Origin: Actinopolyspora alba
Lineage (GTDB): Bacteria; Actinomycetota; Actinomycetes; Mycobacteriales; Pseudonocardiaceae
Assembly: GCF_900112765.1 (NCBI RefSeq)
Contig: NZ_FOMZ01000001.1
Coordinates: forward strand, 186,001 to 250,000
DNA length: 64,000 nucleotides
Direction: 5' to 3'
In this document: positions 15,920 to 24,459 of the stretch, piece by piece
Layout: every line of letters starts with the position of its first letter
How positions within the stretch are numbered: the stretch's first letter is position 1
Notes under the pieces: generated by a model
What the model saw: only the letters and a program-made list of their open reading frames with translations
Database searches by the model: none
What the model was told of the DNA's origin: nothing
Position numbers and translations under genes: made by a program

Positions 15920-16680
15920 GCAACAACGAGTCGTTCGAAGGCCCCGGGGCGGCGCGCAAGGTGCTGCGTGTGCTGGAAGGTCTCACCGAGCACAGCCGGG
16001 TGGTCGACCTGGCGACCGCCACGGGGCTTCCGAAGTCCACTGTGCACCGACTGCTGCGGGTGCTGGTGGAGACGGGCTTCGTCAACACCGACGGCGCGGG
16101 TGAGTACCGGGTCGGCAACCGGGTGGTGCGGCTGGCGAACCGGGTGATCGACCGGTTCGACCCGACCACGCAGGCCGAACCGGTGTTGTCCTGGCTGCTG
16201 CACGAGACCGGCTGCACGGTGCACTTCGCGCTGCGCTTCGGCGACGAGCTCTGCTACGTCCACAAGAAGGAACCGGACAAGCCGTACCGGATGAGCTCGC
16301 GGGTCGGGATGCGCCTGCCGTGGCACAGCAGCGCCATAGGCAAGGCCGCGCTGGCGGCGATGCCCACGGGCGAACTCGACACCCTGCTGGACACGCTGAC
16401 GCTGGAAGCGCGGACGGCGAACTCGCTGACCACCCGCGAGGCGCTGCTGCGGCGGCTCGCCGACGTCCGCCGCGGCGGCCACGCCCTCGACGACGGGGAG
16501 AACGAGCCCGGCGTGCGGTGCGTCGGTGCCGCGGTGCGCGACCACACCGCGGCGGTCATCGGCGGCGTCAGCGTCTCCGCGCTGTCCCTGGAGCACAGCA
16601 TGGACGAACTCGCCACGCTGGCCCCGACGGTGGCGCGCGCCGCCGACAGCATCTCGAGCGCGCTCGGCCACCTGCCGTGA
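15916..16680 (+). CDS. IclR-family transcriptional regulator of the kdu genes
   Basis: 254 residues. A winged helix (~10-75) includes VVDLATATGLPKSTVHRLLRVLVETGFV, and the C-terminal effector domain (~80-250) has GMRLPWHSSAIGKAALA and the GGVSVSAL ending strand typical of IclR proteins. KdgR-type IclR regulators commonly repress KDG/uronate genes and respond to KDG. The GTG start overlaps the kduD stop by 4 nt, so it is cotranscribed and probably autoregulated. It ends 85 bp from the convergent GntR gene. Confidence 0.88.
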   Translation: MSNNESFEGPGAARKVLRVLEGLTEHSRVVDLATATGLPKSTVHRLLRVLVETGFVNTDGAGEYRVGNRVVRLANRVIDRFDPTTQAEPVLSWLLHETGCTVHFALRFGDELCYVHKKEPDKPYRMSSRVGMRLPWHSSAIGKAALAAMPTGELDTLLDTLTLEARTANSLTTREALLRRLADVRRGGHALDDGENEPGVRCVGAAVRDHTAAVIGGVSVSALSLEHSMDELATLAPTVARAADSISSALGHLP

Positions 16681-16765
16681 GCACGGCCGACGCGGCCGAC
16701 CACTCGGGGCCGTCGCCCGGTTTCGGCACGTCGGCCGCTCCCCCGCAGGCCCACACGACGCAGCT

Positions 16766-17593
16766 CTACTTCCCCACCGGAGGATTCCCCCAGACCGGAA
16801 CGACGGCGTCCCGGACCTCGGCGAGCAGCTCGCGCATGGCGTCCTCGGCCTCCTCCGATCTCGCGTTGGCCACGGCGTGCGCGGCTCGCTCGTGCAGGTC
16901 CAGCGCGCGAGGAACCGGCTGGTGCGGCATCAGTCCCAGCTGAGTTCGCCCCCGCAGCACCACCGCGACCACATCGGCCAACGCCTCGAACATCTCGTTG
17001 CCGCTGGTCCGCAACAACGCGGTGTGGAACTCGATGTCCAGCTCGAGGAAGTCGTCGAGCTCACCCGCTTCGCCCTTGGCGCGCATCATCGAGGACAGCT
17101 CCACCACACGCGATCTCACCTCGCCCGAAGCGTTGCGCGCGGCGTCGGCCGTGGCCAGTGGTTCGACCGCGATGCGAAGCTCGGTCAGCGAACGCAACTG
17201 GGCCTCCCGCCCCTCGCCCGCGAGTCGCCACCAGATCACACGTGGGTCGAACACGTTCCAGGACCGCCTCGGCTGAACCGTGATGCCGACCCGGCGCCGG
17301 GACGTGACCAGCCCCATCGACTGCAGCACCCGCACGCTCTCCCGCACCACGGTGCGCGACACCCCGAACCGCTCCTCGAGCAGGTCGAGCGTCAGCACGT
17401 GTCCGGTGGGCAACCTACCGTCGGTGATCTCCTTGCCGAGCGTGTCCAGCACGCCACTGTGCAGCACTTCGACATTCGACTCCCCGGCACCGCCTCCCAC
17501 CGCATCGGCCGGTGAAGCACGCACGGTCGCGGTGTCGTTCGCAGAACTCGCCCGCTGCTCACTCCCCTCGTGTCCGTGTCCGGACCTCGTCAC
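16766..17593 (-). CDS. GntR/FadR-family (FCD) regulator, likely of the adjacent gluconate genes
   Basis: 275 residues. After a ~40-residue Ser/Ala-rich leader, the GntR winged helix (~45-110) contains VLTLDLLEERFGVSRTVVRESVRVLQSMGLV; the helical FCD effector domain (~120-270) has the acidic/His metal-site pattern, for example LELDIEFHTALLRTSGN. The GTG at 17593 is used because AGGAG is 6 nt upstream; a GTG at 17611 lacks a comparable site. It is divergent from gluconokinase, the classic position for a local repressor relieved by gluconate or 6-phosphogluconate. Confidence 0.87.
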   Translation of the reverse strand: MTRSGHGHEGSEQRASSANDTATVRASPADAVGGGAGESNVEVLHSGVLDTLGKEITDGRLPTGHVLTLDLLEERFGVSRTVVRESVRVLQSMGLVTSRRRVGITVQPRRSWNVFDPRVIWWRLAGEGREAQLRSLTELRIAVEPLATADAARNASGEVRSRVVELSSMMRAKGEAGELDDFLELDIEFHTALLRTSGNEMFEALADVVAVVLRGRTQLGLMPHQPVPRALDLHERAAHAVANARSEEAEDAMRELLAEVRDAVVPVWGNPPVGK

Positions 17594-17665
17594 GTCGTTC
17601 TCCTGCTCCACGGTTGCCGGGTTTACCCGTACAGATTACCGAGTTCCCGGTGTCTTCCCAGTCAC

Positions 17666-17695
17666 ATCATTTGGTGATAACTTTCGCCGCCAAAG
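17666..17695. promoter_or_regulatory. Candidate GntR operator in the gntR/gntK divergent region
   Basis: ATCA-N5-TGAT (17666-17678) is followed at once by CTTT-N7-AAAG (17681-17695), two short dyads in an otherwise unstructured A/T-richer stretch located ~60 bp before gntK. The pairing is seen in sequence; its use by the GntR protein is inferred. Confidence 0.35.
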
Positions 17696-17757
17696 GTAAT
17701 ACTTTTTAGCCGCGTGGACATGACACGGAAACGGACGCAGCTCGACGAGGGAGTCGT

Positions 17758-18282
17758 ATGACAGCCACATGCCTGGTGGTGATGGGCGTTTCGGGGGCGG
17801 GCAAGAGCACCGTCGCGCAGCTGCTCGCCCAACAGCTCGATCGGCCCTCGGCCGAGGCCGACGAGTTCCACCCCGAAGCCAACATCGCCAAGATGACGGC
17901 AGGCGTCCCGCTCACCGACGAGGACCGGCTGCCCTGGCTGTGGCGGATCCGCGACTGGATCACCCGACACGCCACGAGCGGGACGAACACGATCGTGACC
18001 TGCTCCTCGCTGAAGCGGACGTACCGGGACGTCCTGCGGCAGGCCGGGGCGAACGTGCGGTTCCTGCACCTGTCCGGCTCGGCCGAAACGATCGAGGGCA
18101 GGCTCACGAGCCGTTCCGGGCACTTCATGCCCAGCTCACTGCTGCGCTCGCAGTTCGACGACCTCGAACCGCTACACCCCGACGAGGCCGGCCTGACCGT
18201 CGACGTCGTCGACACCCCGCAAGACATCGTGCGGCAGACCCTCGCGGCTCTCGACCCCGGCGCCTGCCACGCCGCGCGATGA
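17758..18282 (+). CDS. gntK: Gluconokinase (shikimate-kinase-like GntK)
   Basis: 174 residues. Phosphorylates D-gluconate to 6-phosphogluconate. The Walker A motif GVSGAGKST is at ~10-18, with the GntK signatures EADEFHPEANIAKMTAGVPL (~33-52), DEDRLPWL and CSSLKRTYRD. GHFMPSSLLRSQFDDLE is the lid and C-terminal helix. Length is standard. First gene of a gluconate operon, 35 nt ahead of the GntP permease. Confidence 0.93.
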   Translation: MTATCLVVMGVSGAGKSTVAQLLAQQLDRPSAEADEFHPEANIAKMTAGVPLTDEDRLPWLWRIRDWITRHATSGTNTIVTCSSLKRTYRDVLRQAGANVRFLHLSGSAETIEGRLTSRSGHFMPSSLLRSQFDDLEPLHPDEAGLTVDVVDTPQDIVRQTLAALDPGACHAAR

Positions 18283-18317
18283 CCATCGAAACCGGCACAA
18301 AGCAACGGAGCTTTTGA

Positions 18318-19703
18318 ATGAACATCGATGGCTGGACACAGACAATGGGTTCGGGCCCATTACTCGGCATAGCGGCGGCCGCGATCGCCGTACTGCTGTT
18401 CCTGATCATCAAGCTGCGCGTGCACGCCTTTCTCGCGCTGGTGCTGGTCAGCCTCGCCACCGCGTTCGCGTCCGGCATCCCCGCGAACAGCATCATCGAA
18501 ACACTCACCAGCGGATTCGGCTCCACGCTGGCCAGCGTGGCGCTGCTGGTCGGGCTCGGCGCGATGCTCGGCAGACTCCTGGAAGTCAGCGGAGGCGCCC
18601 AGTCGCTGACCGACGCGCTGCTGAACAGGTTCGGCGAACGACGCGCACCGATGGCGCTGGGCGTCGCCTCGCTGATCTTCGGCTTTCCCATCTTCTTCGA
18701 CGCGGGACTCGTCGTGATGCTGCCGATCGTGTTCGCGGTGGCACGCAGGCTCGGCGGCGGCGTGCTGCGCTACGGCCTGCCCACGGCGGGCGCGTTCTCG
18801 GTGATGCACATCTTCGTTCCACCGCACCCCGGGCCGGTGGCGGCCAGCGGACTGCTGGGTGCCGACGTCGGGCTGGTCCTCGCGCTCGCCCTGGTGGTCG
18901 CGATTCCGACGTGGTACCTGACCAGCTACCTCTACGGCCTCTGGGTGGGCAAGCGCATCGTGCTGCCGGTGCCGGAACTGCTCAACGGCGGCGGTCCCGT
19001 GGAGCAGGACGAGAACCCGCCCCCCGCACGCACCGTCATCTCGCTGCTGCTGCTTCCGCTGCTGCTGATCTTCGCCAACACCGGGCTGAACACCGCCGGC
19101 GAGGCGGGGTGGGCGAACCCCGAGGCGGGCTGGTTCCAGGTCGCCCGCACCCTGGGTGCCACACCGGTCGCGCTGCTGATCACCGTGTTCGTGGCCACCT
19201 ACGTCCTGGGGACCCGCCGGGGACGCGGCCAGGACGTCGTCGAGAAGCTGCTCGACTCCGCGCTCGGCCCGGTGTGCGCGATCATCCTGATCACCGGCGC
19301 GGGCGGCATGTTCGGCGGCGTGCTGCAGGCCAGCGGCATCGGCGACGCGCTCTCGGACGTCATGTCCGACATCGGAATGCCGGTGATCGTCGCCGCCTAC
19401 GTGATCGCCGCGGTGATCCGCATCGCGCAGGGCTCGGCCACCGTCGCGCTGACGACCGCGGCCGGACTGGTCCAGCCGGTGGTGCTCGGACAGGACTTCA
19501 ACTCGGTGCAGCTGGCCGCGCTGGTGCTGGCGCTGGCGGCGGGCTCGGTCACCGCGGGCCACGTCAACGACTCCGGGTTCTGGCTGGTGGGCCGCTTCTT
19601 CGGGATGGACGTGAAGACGACGCTGAAGACCTGGACGGTCATGCAGACCACCATCGGACTGATGGGCTTCGGCATCGCCTCCCTGCTGTTCGTCGTCGCC
19701 TGA
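18318..19703 (+). CDS. gntP: GntP-family gluconate:H+ symporter
   Basis: 461 residues with ~12-14 transmembrane segments. Family motifs include GFGSTLASVALLVGLGAMLG (~56-75), FGFPIFFDAGLVVMLPIVF (~114-132), FVPPHPGPVAAS and, near the end, QGSATVALTTAAGL with VNDSGFWLVGRFFGM. Together with GntK it makes a complete uptake-phosphorylation pair. It is followed 12 nt after its stop by the SDR gene. The precise substrate (gluconate or idonate) cannot be told from sequence. Confidence 0.92.
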   Translation: MNIDGWTQTMGSGPLLGIAAAAIAVLLFLIIKLRVHAFLALVLVSLATAFASGIPANSIIETLTSGFGSTLASVALLVGLGAMLGRLLEVSGGAQSLTDALLNRFGERRAPMALGVASLIFGFPIFFDAGLVVMLPIVFAVARRLGGGVLRYGLPTAGAFSVMHIFVPPHPGPVAASGLLGADVGLVLALALVVAIPTWYLTSYLYGLWVGKRIVLPVPELLNGGGPVEQDENPPPARTVISLLLLPLLLIFANTGLNTAGEAGWANPEAGWFQVARTLGATPVALLITVFVATYVLGTRRGRGQDVVEKLLDSALGPVCAIILITGAGGMFGGVLQASGIGDALSDVMSDIGMPVIVAAYVIAAVIRIAQGSATVALTTAAGLVQPVVLGQDFNSVQLAALVLALAAGSVTAGHVNDSGFWLVGRFFGMDVKTTLKTWTVMQTTIGLMGFGIASLLFVVA

Positions 19704-19715
19704 GCGGAGGACTCC

Positions 19716-20489
19716 TTGGTATCCGAACTGTTCGACCTGACCGGCCGGGTCGCGCTGGTCACCGGCAGCAGTCGCGGCATCGGCAACGCCGTCGCGAAAG
19801 GACTCGCCGAGGCCGGGGCCACGGTGGTGCTCAACGGCCGCGACCGACAGCGGGCCGCCGAAGCACGTGACGCGCTGCGCGCGGCGGTACCGGGCGCCGA
19901 GTGCGACGTGGTGTGCTTCGACGTCACCGCCGAGAACGAGGTCGTCGAAGGGGTGGCCGAGATCGCCCACCGCCACGGCGGAATCGACGTCCTGGTCAAC
20001 AACGCGGGCTTCCAGCACCGCGAGCCGATGTTCGACCTCTCGGTGGAGCGCTGGGAGGAGGTGCTGCGCACCGACCTGACCAGCGCCTTCCTCGTGGGAC
20101 GCACGGTGGCGCGCGACATGGTGCGACGCGGGAGCGGCAGGATCATCAACATCTGCTCGGTGCAGGCCGAGCTCGCCCGACCGTCGATCGCGCCGTACAC
20201 GGCGGCCAAGGGCGGGCTGCGGAACCTGACCCGGGCCATGACCGCCGAGTGGGCGGGCAGCGGCCTGCAGATCAACGGCATCGCACCCGGCTACATCGCG
20301 ACCGAGCTGACCTCGGCCCTGGTCGACGATCCCGAGTTCAGCGGCTGGGTGACCGGCCGCACTCCCGCCGGTCGGTGGGGCAGCACCGACGATCTGCTCG
20401 GCCCGGCGGTGTTCCTGGCCTCGGACGCCGCGTCGTTCGTCAACGGGCAGATACTGTTCGTCGACGGCGGCATGACGGCAGTGGTCTGA
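19716..20489 (+). CDS. Gluconate 5-dehydrogenase-like SDR (Gno/IdnO type)
   Basis: 257 residues. Probably reduces 5-ketogluconate to gluconate (or the reverse), feeding GntK. SDR motifs: TGSSRGIGNA (~16-25), NNAGFQHREP, catalytic Ser in ICSVQAELARP and YTAAKGG. LFDLTGRVALVTGSSRGIG and NFQHR-PM strongly resemble IdnO/Gno proteins. TTG start with GGAGG 5 nt upstream. Last gene of the gntK-gntP operon, ending 26 nt before a terminator. It is a paralogue of KduD three kilobases away but about equally distant from it as family members normally are. Confidence 0.85.
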   Translation: MVSELFDLTGRVALVTGSSRGIGNAVAKGLAEAGATVVLNGRDRQRAAEARDALRAAVPGAECDVVCFDVTAENEVVEGVAEIAHRHGGIDVLVNNAGFQHREPMFDLSVERWEEVLRTDLTSAFLVGRTVARDMVRRGSGRIINICSVQAELARPSIAPYTAAKGGLRNLTRAMTAEWAGSGLQINGIAPGYIATELTSALVDDPEFSGWVTGRTPAGRWGSTDDLLGPAVFLASDAASFVNGQILFVDGGMTAVV

Positions 20490-20515
20490 CCGGCGGTTCT
20501 CCGGTGGTTTCGGGT

Positions 20516-20540
20516 GGGGCGGTCCATCGTGGACCGCCCC
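20516..20540. terminator. Perfect 11-bp hairpin between convergent SDR and hydrolase genes
   Basis: GGGGCGGTCCA, loop TCG, TGGACCGCCCC, then TTCC. Located between two gene ends, so it can serve both directions. Confidence 0.75.
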
Positions 20541-20633
20541 TTCCCGGCCGCGCGACCGATGCCGGGCACGGCGTCGCGTGCCAGTCGCGGCCACTCGCAC
20601 GGCAGGAGCGGCCACTCGCGTGGCATCGGTGGG

Positions 20634-21458
20634 TCACCCGCGCAGGAACTCCAGCAGGTCCGCGTTGATCGTCTCCGCCTGCGTGGTGGGCATACCGTGC
20701 GGGAAGTTCTCGTAAGTCCGCAACGTGGCGCTGCGCAGCAGCTTCGCCGACAGCGGCCCGGAGGCCACGTAGGGCACGACCTGGTCGTCCTGGCTGTGCA
20801 TCACCAGCACCGGCACGGTGATCTTCTTCAGGTCCTCGGTGAAGTCGGTCTGGGAGAAGGCGACCACACCGTCGTAGTGGGCCTTCGCGCCACCCATCAT
20901 GCCCTGGCGCCACCAGTTCTGGATCACCGCTTCCGAGGGCTCGGCGCCCGGGCGGTTGAAACCGTAGAACGGGCCCGCGGCTATGTCGCGGTAGAACTGC
21001 GAGCGGTTCGCGGCCAGCTGCCGCTGGAAGTCGTCGAAGACGTCCTTGGGCAGGCCGTCCGGGTTGCTCTCGGTCCGCACCATCAGCGGCGGCACCGCGC
21101 AGAGGAGCGCCGCCTTGGCGACCCGGCTCTCGCCGTGGCGGGCCAGGTAGCGGACGACCTCGCCGCCGCCGGTGGAGTGACCCACGTGGATCGCGTTCGA
21201 GAGATCGAGGTGCGCCGTCAGCGCGGCGAGGTCGTCGGCGTAGTGGTCCATGTCGTGGCCCTCGCCGGTCTGTTCGGAACGCCCGTGGCCACGCCGGTCG
21301 TGGGCGATGACCCGGTAACCGTGGTGCAGGAAGAACAGCAGCTGGGCGTCCCAGTCGTCGGCCGAGAGCGGCCAGCCGTGGCTGAACACGATCGGTTGGC
21401 CGGAGCCCCAGTCCTTGTAGTAGATCTCCGTGCCGTCGTTGGTGGTGATGGTGCCCAT
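20634..21458 (-). CDS. Alpha/beta hydrolase, non-heme chloroperoxidase/arylesterase type
   Basis: 274 residues. The family start [18 protein letters not shown], oxyanion loop [15 protein letters not shown], nucleophile elbow GHSTGGGE (Ser at ~98), acid in HSQDDQVVP and His in NFPHGMP make a complete catalytic triad. Proteins of this group are annotated as chloroperoxidases but are mainly esterases or perhydrolases. The ATG at 21458 follows GGGGGA. It stands alone, convergent to the gluconate operon. The natural substrate is unknown. Confidence 0.88.
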   Translation of the reverse strand: MGTITTNDGTEIYYKDWGSGQPIVFSHGWPLSADDWDAQLLFFLHHGYRVIAHDRRGHGRSEQTGEGHDMDHYADDLAALTAHLDLSNAIHVGHSTGGGEVVRYLARHGESRVAKAALLCAVPPLMVRTESNPDGLPKDVFDDFQRQLAANRSQFYRDIAAGPFYGFNRPGAEPSEAVIQNWWRQGMMGGAKAHYDGVVAFSQTDFTEDLKKITVPVLVMHSQDDQVVPYVASGPLSAKLLRSATLRTYENFPHGMPTTQAETINADLLEFLRG

Positions 21459-21840
21459 ACGATGTCCCCCGAGATCATCATGGAATGACGCGGCGGGGTG
21501 CCGCCGCGTGCCCGTACGGTCGCACCACTCGACACTCCACGCAGGCCGGGAGAGCTCCCCGGGCGTTCCGTCACCGGACGGACGTCGGGCGAGCCCGAGG
21601 GATGCGCTTGGAACCGCACGTATGATCCGGTTTCGGCGCGAGGCGGGATGTTTCACGTGGGGTCAAAACGGATTGGCGGAGCCCAACAGCGGCTACACCG
21701 GAAGCCACGAGCGGTGCGGTGCGGCTGCTGGAATTATCGAATTCGAGCTCCGCCTGAAAATTCATCCGAATGCAGTAGCGGGATCAGTCGTTCGACGCCA
21801 GAAAGCCTTCGGCAGTTCGAACACCCCGACGCAGGAGGAT
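21459..21840. other. Upstream region of the hydrolase without recognised genes
   Basis: Mixed composition, dropping in GC to the right. Short open frames here have no ribosome site or family resemblance. It marks the start of the accessory zone. Confidence 0.4.
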
Positions 21841-22077
21841 TCAGCGACGTTTACCATTGGTCGGTAGTCCCGCGGAGCGGGTTCGTACCGAGTTACCGTA
21901 CTTCTCGGCGGCTCGATCGGCAGCGTCCTGCTCCAGCGGACGCTTCAATCTCCCCTTGACCGGACCCTGGATGTCCTGGCCCTTCCCGGTTTTCCTCGCC
22001 TTCTCGCACTTGTAGGCGTTGCGTCGTGAACCGGAGATCTCTTGTTGGATGGTTTTGCTGTACTGAGCCCTACCCAT
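21841..22077 (-). CDS. Possible small basic protein of unknown function
   Basis: 78 residues, rich in Lys/Arg (about a quarter), with no hydrophobic segment and no motif I recognise. Codon use is reasonable for the organism, but there is no clear Shine-Dalgarno before the ATG at 22077. Could be a small nucleic-acid-binding protein or a chance frame. Confidence 0.35.
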   Translation of the reverse strand: MGRAQYSKTIQQEISGSRRNAYKCEKARKTGKGQDIQGPVKGRLKRPLEQDAADRAAEKYGNSVRTRSAGLPTNGKRR

Positions 22078-22214
22078 GGAGTCATCGAACCACTGCCGTC
22101 AACGGGTTTTCGGCGGTCCAGTCGCCACATGAGACGAATTTCCGAGTACATGTCTCCTACCCGATACCGACGTGCTCGTTCCGACCGGTCGGATTTTCCA
22201 CGGCTTCGGCGGAA

Positions 22215-22517
22215 TCAAGGGGATTCGGTTCGCTCTAGTTCGGCGCGGATGGTCTCCGGATCGCGCCTTCCGGAGCGGTAGGGACAGCCCTGGCAGGTTG
22301 GCTCCGGTTCGGGAGCCCGTTCCAGCAACTCCTGCCAGCAGTCCCAACAGGTGGGGCACTGGATCCAGTCCATCTCGCTGGGGCGCGCCATCGGCAGCGC
22401 CGAACCACACAGGCTCTCGGCCACTGGAGTCCCGTCCCACTGCCTGCCCCGGAAGGCGTGCCGCTTCGATTCGGGGGCCGGGATCGGCATCCAGAAGTGC
22501 TGACGTTCACTCGTCAT
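22215..22517 (-). CDS. Small zinc-finger-type protein
   Basis: 100 residues. CPTCWDCWQELLE and CQGCPYRSG supply CxxCxxC and CxxC pairs (residues ~54-82), preceded by RHAFRGRQWDG and ESLCGSAL, which match the many actinobacterial 'zinc finger' proteins (R-HA ... CG) found next to small HTH or XRE regulators. The ATG at 22517 has GAGGAG 6 nt upstream. It is divergent from the BldC-like gene across an A/T-rich region with regular 9-bp repeats, suggesting joint control. Confidence 0.75.
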   Translation of the reverse strand: MTSERQHFWMPIPAPESKRHAFRGRQWDGTPVAESLCGSALPMARPSEMDWIQCPTCWDCWQELLERAPEPEPTCQGCPYRSGRRDPETIRAELERTESP

Positions 22518-22540
22518 CGTGACTCCTCAAGGCGCTTAAA

Positions 22541-22591
22541 CTGCTAAATCTGCTAACTCGTGAAAACTAACAGAACCGCTAAATCTGCTAA
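22541..22591. promoter_or_regulatory. Two pairs of 9-bp-phased YYGCTAA direct repeats between divergent genes
   Basis: CTGCTAA occurs at 22541-22547 and 22550-22556, and CCGCTAA/CTGCTAA at 22576-22582 and 22585-22591; each pair is 9 bp apart and includes the 14-mer GCTAAATCTGCTAA twice, 35 bp apart. Head-to-tail repeats are the type of site bound by BldC-like proteins, and a BldC-like gene starts 42 bp to the right. The repeats are seen directly; the binding is inferred. Confidence 0.55.
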
Positions 22592-22633
22592 AGCGACAAG
22601 CGGTCAACCGATCGAGCGAACTATCTTCGGACC

Positions 22634-22825
22634 ATGTCCGATCGACTGCTGACGAGCGGGGAGCTGGCGCGAGCTCTCGGGATCTCACACCAGTCGATCA
22701 CCAACTACGCGCGGACGGGCCAGCTGGAACCCACCCTGACCACCCCGGGTGGTCACTACCGCTGGGAGCTCGACGACGTGAAGCGCCAGCTCCGCGAACT
22801 CAACGAGCGGCGCCGCAAGGGCTGA
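22634..22825 (+). CDS. BldC-like small MerR/excisionase-type DNA-binding protein
   Basis: 63 residues, only a winged-helix DNA-binding domain: LLTSGELARALGISHQSITNY (HTH) followed by TPGGHYRWELDDVKRQL (wing and final helix). The overall pattern 'L-T--E-A--L-I----I--YARTG-L-----PGGHYR' is that of BldC and phage excisionase relatives. It has no effector domain, so probably binds DNA cooperatively as BldC does. The upstream repeats suggest autoregulation together with the divergent zinc-finger gene. The ATG has only a weak ribosome site. Confidence 0.8.
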   Translation: MSDRLLTSGELARALGISHQSITNYARTGQLEPTLTTPGGHYRWELDDVKRQLRELNERRRKG

Positions 22826-23011
22826 TTCCCCACGAGCTCGGCCGTAGCCGCGTCTCGGCCCGGCGAGCTCGGGAGAGTACGGCAGGATACTTCGCGGTTT
22901 CGGTCGCGGGGCTTGCGGATTCTCCGGCCACACGCCAGAATCCGAACTCGCGTCGCGTGCCGGTGGCGGACAGCGTCAGGCATGGAGGCGTCCAGTTCAC
23001 GGGAGCACCCG

Positions 23012-23389
23012 TTGACCGTTCTGTTCAACCACACGATCATCGCCGCGCACGACAAGCACGATTCGGCGTCGTTTTTCACCCGCATCTTCGACCTGCCTCC
23101 GGCCGAACCGGGTGGTCACTTCCTCGTAGTACGACTGGACGGCGGCACTATGCTGCAGTTCGCCGAACCCGGCGTCGAGTTCCCGCCGCAGCACTACGCC
23201 TTTCTTATCACCGAGGCGGATTTCGACGGGTTGTACGGCCGCCTGCGGCACGAGGGAGTGCCGCACTGGGCCGATCCACGAGGAAAGCTGCCCGAGCAGC
23301 ACAACAACAACCACGGCGGACGGGGTGTGTACTTCACCGACCCGTCCGAGCACTTTCTGGAGGCCATAACCCAGCCGTACAGCTCCTGA
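23012..23389 (+). CDS. VOC (glyoxalase/bleomycin-resistance) superfamily protein
   Basis: 125 residues, a single two-module VOC fold. FNHTIIAAHDK begins strand 1 with the first metal-type His, HYAFLITEADFD the second module, and GGRGVYFTDPSEHFLEAITQPY the closing strands with Glu. HADPRG-LPEQHNNNHGGRGVYF is characteristic of a common actinobacterial glyoxalase-like group of unknown substrate. The TTG at 23012 is chosen because GGGAG lies 6 nt upstream; an ATG at 22982 has none. No operon partner. Confidence 0.82.
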   Translation: MTVLFNHTIIAAHDKHDSASFFTRIFDLPPAEPGGHFLVVRLDGGTMLQFAEPGVEFPPQHYAFLITEADFDGLYGRLRHEGVPHWADPRGKLPEQHNNNHGGRGVYFTDPSEHFLEAITQPYSS

Positions 23390-23467
23390 AGAACCCGCAC
23401 CGTACCGCGTGATCCGATTCTCCGGTTCGCGCCACGGGGATCAGGTAGTCGGTGAGGTGAGGGGTGG

Positions 23468-23497
23468 ACGTGGTCGCTTCCGAAACAGCGACCACGT
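23468..23497. terminator. Perfect 11-bp inverted repeat downstream of the VOC gene
   Basis: ACGTGGTCGCT, 8-nt loop, AGCGACCACGT. It lies ~80 bp past the VOC stop and 18 bp before a strong ribosome site at 23501. It could be a terminator or an operator for the remnant frame that follows. Confidence 0.5.
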
Positions 23498-23514
23498 TCC
23501 CAGGAGAACTGGCG

Positions 23515-23622
23515 ATGAGCACACCGGAAGACGGCTCGGCCGCCACACAGGACAGTGCGATTCTTCACTCAAAACAGTTCCCGATATTCACGGGACACGA
23601 TTCCTCTCTCCCCAGTAATGAT
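23515..23622 (+). pseudogene. Orphan gene start (strong RBS and ATG) running into unrelated low-GC DNA
   Basis: CAGGAG precedes an ATG at 23515 by 9 nt and opens a frame beginning MSTPEDGSAATQDSAILHSK. Within ~35 codons the composition shifts to A/T-rich and the frame enters the antisense of the gene at 23623-24156 until a stop at 23760. This looks like the 5' end of a lost gene cut at a recombination junction. A tiny real peptide cannot be excluded. Confidence 0.35.
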
Positions 23623-24156
23623 TCACCCCAAAGAGAGGGCGATACTACCAGAACGCGCCTCTTCGGCAGACACTGTCATCTTTCCACGATGCGAAACCTC
23701 AATCTGATAAATATCGTGCCCACCCGGAACCCCCGGGACCGCTATACCGAATGTACATGAATTAGAGGAAAAAGAGTACTTGGATTTATTTAGTTCACCT
23801 ACAGCCAATACCTCCCCGGTTGAGGACAACACTCGAACCTGAACTCCCTCCCTAATATCATCATAGCCATCCGATCCCCGACAATCACCAACCGACGCAT
23901 ACTGGGTCACCCCATCGCGAAGCGTGAATACCCCCTTCGCTTCGAAATCTCCCGGAGAAAACAACCATGCGCTCAACCAAACCAAACCACCTACCAACAC
24001 AGCAGAGAGGAAACCAGCCACAAACACAAGCCAGCTTCTGCGCCAAACGGGCCCTCTAGTAGTCCCGACCGACTGTTGTTGCGAGTGCTGCTGTTTCAGC
24101 TGAACCACGTCAGTGTAAGTACTGTAAGGATACGAGCTTCGCCCGTACTCTGTCAT
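23623..24156 (-). CDS. Single-pass membrane protein with extracytoplasmic domain, unknown family
   Basis: 177 residues. A Tyr/Gln-rich cytoplasmic N-terminus (1-~35) is followed by one transmembrane helix (~45-68, VFVAGFLSAVLVGGLVWLSAWLF) and an exported domain with two Cys (VGDCRG and SNSCTFG) that could form a disulfide. The exported part contains repeated beta-like strands (GVFTLRDGVTQY, VRVLSSTGEVLAVGEL). I do not recognise the family. ATG at 24156 with AGGGGG 5 nt upstream. Much lower GC than the chromosome average and different codon use indicate horizontal acquisition. Confidence 0.7.
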   Translation of the reverse strand: MTEYGRSSYPYSTYTDVVQLKQQHSQQQSVGTTRGPVWRRSWLVFVAGFLSAVLVGGLVWLSAWLFSPGDFEAKGVFTLRDGVTQYASVGDCRGSDGYDDIREGVQVRVLSSTGEVLAVGELNKSKYSFSSNSCTFGIAVPGVPGGHDIYQIEVSHRGKMTVSAEEARSGSIALSLG

Positions 24157-24459
24157 CAAAACCCCCTGAAGCGAGTTGACTACGCTTTGACCATGCCAGA
24201 AAGCACACGAAATATCAAAGCGCTCAAGATATCGAATCCGCAACAACATTGTCCATGTCAAGTTATCAACAAATCACCTGCCCAGCACATGATTACGAGA
24301 GCGAAGTAGTACTTACAACCCGAATGGGCCCTGCGAACAACGCGTCGGGAACGGAAAATCTGACGAAGAAACAGTGAACCCTGCCCATCATCCACTTCCA
24401 AAAAGAGCATTGTGAACGATACACGCAGGGCACGCCTCCACTCACGTACCACGATATTC
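24157..24459. other. Low-GC stretch without a supportable gene
   Basis: A/T-rich for this genome; short frames on both strands show no ribosome site or family motif. Probably decayed or foreign DNA. Confidence 0.4.

Noticed and set aside
18360-20615. 751-codon minus-strand frame over gntP and the SDR
   Set aside because: Shadow of two well-supported genes, dominated by His, Gln and Asp runs.
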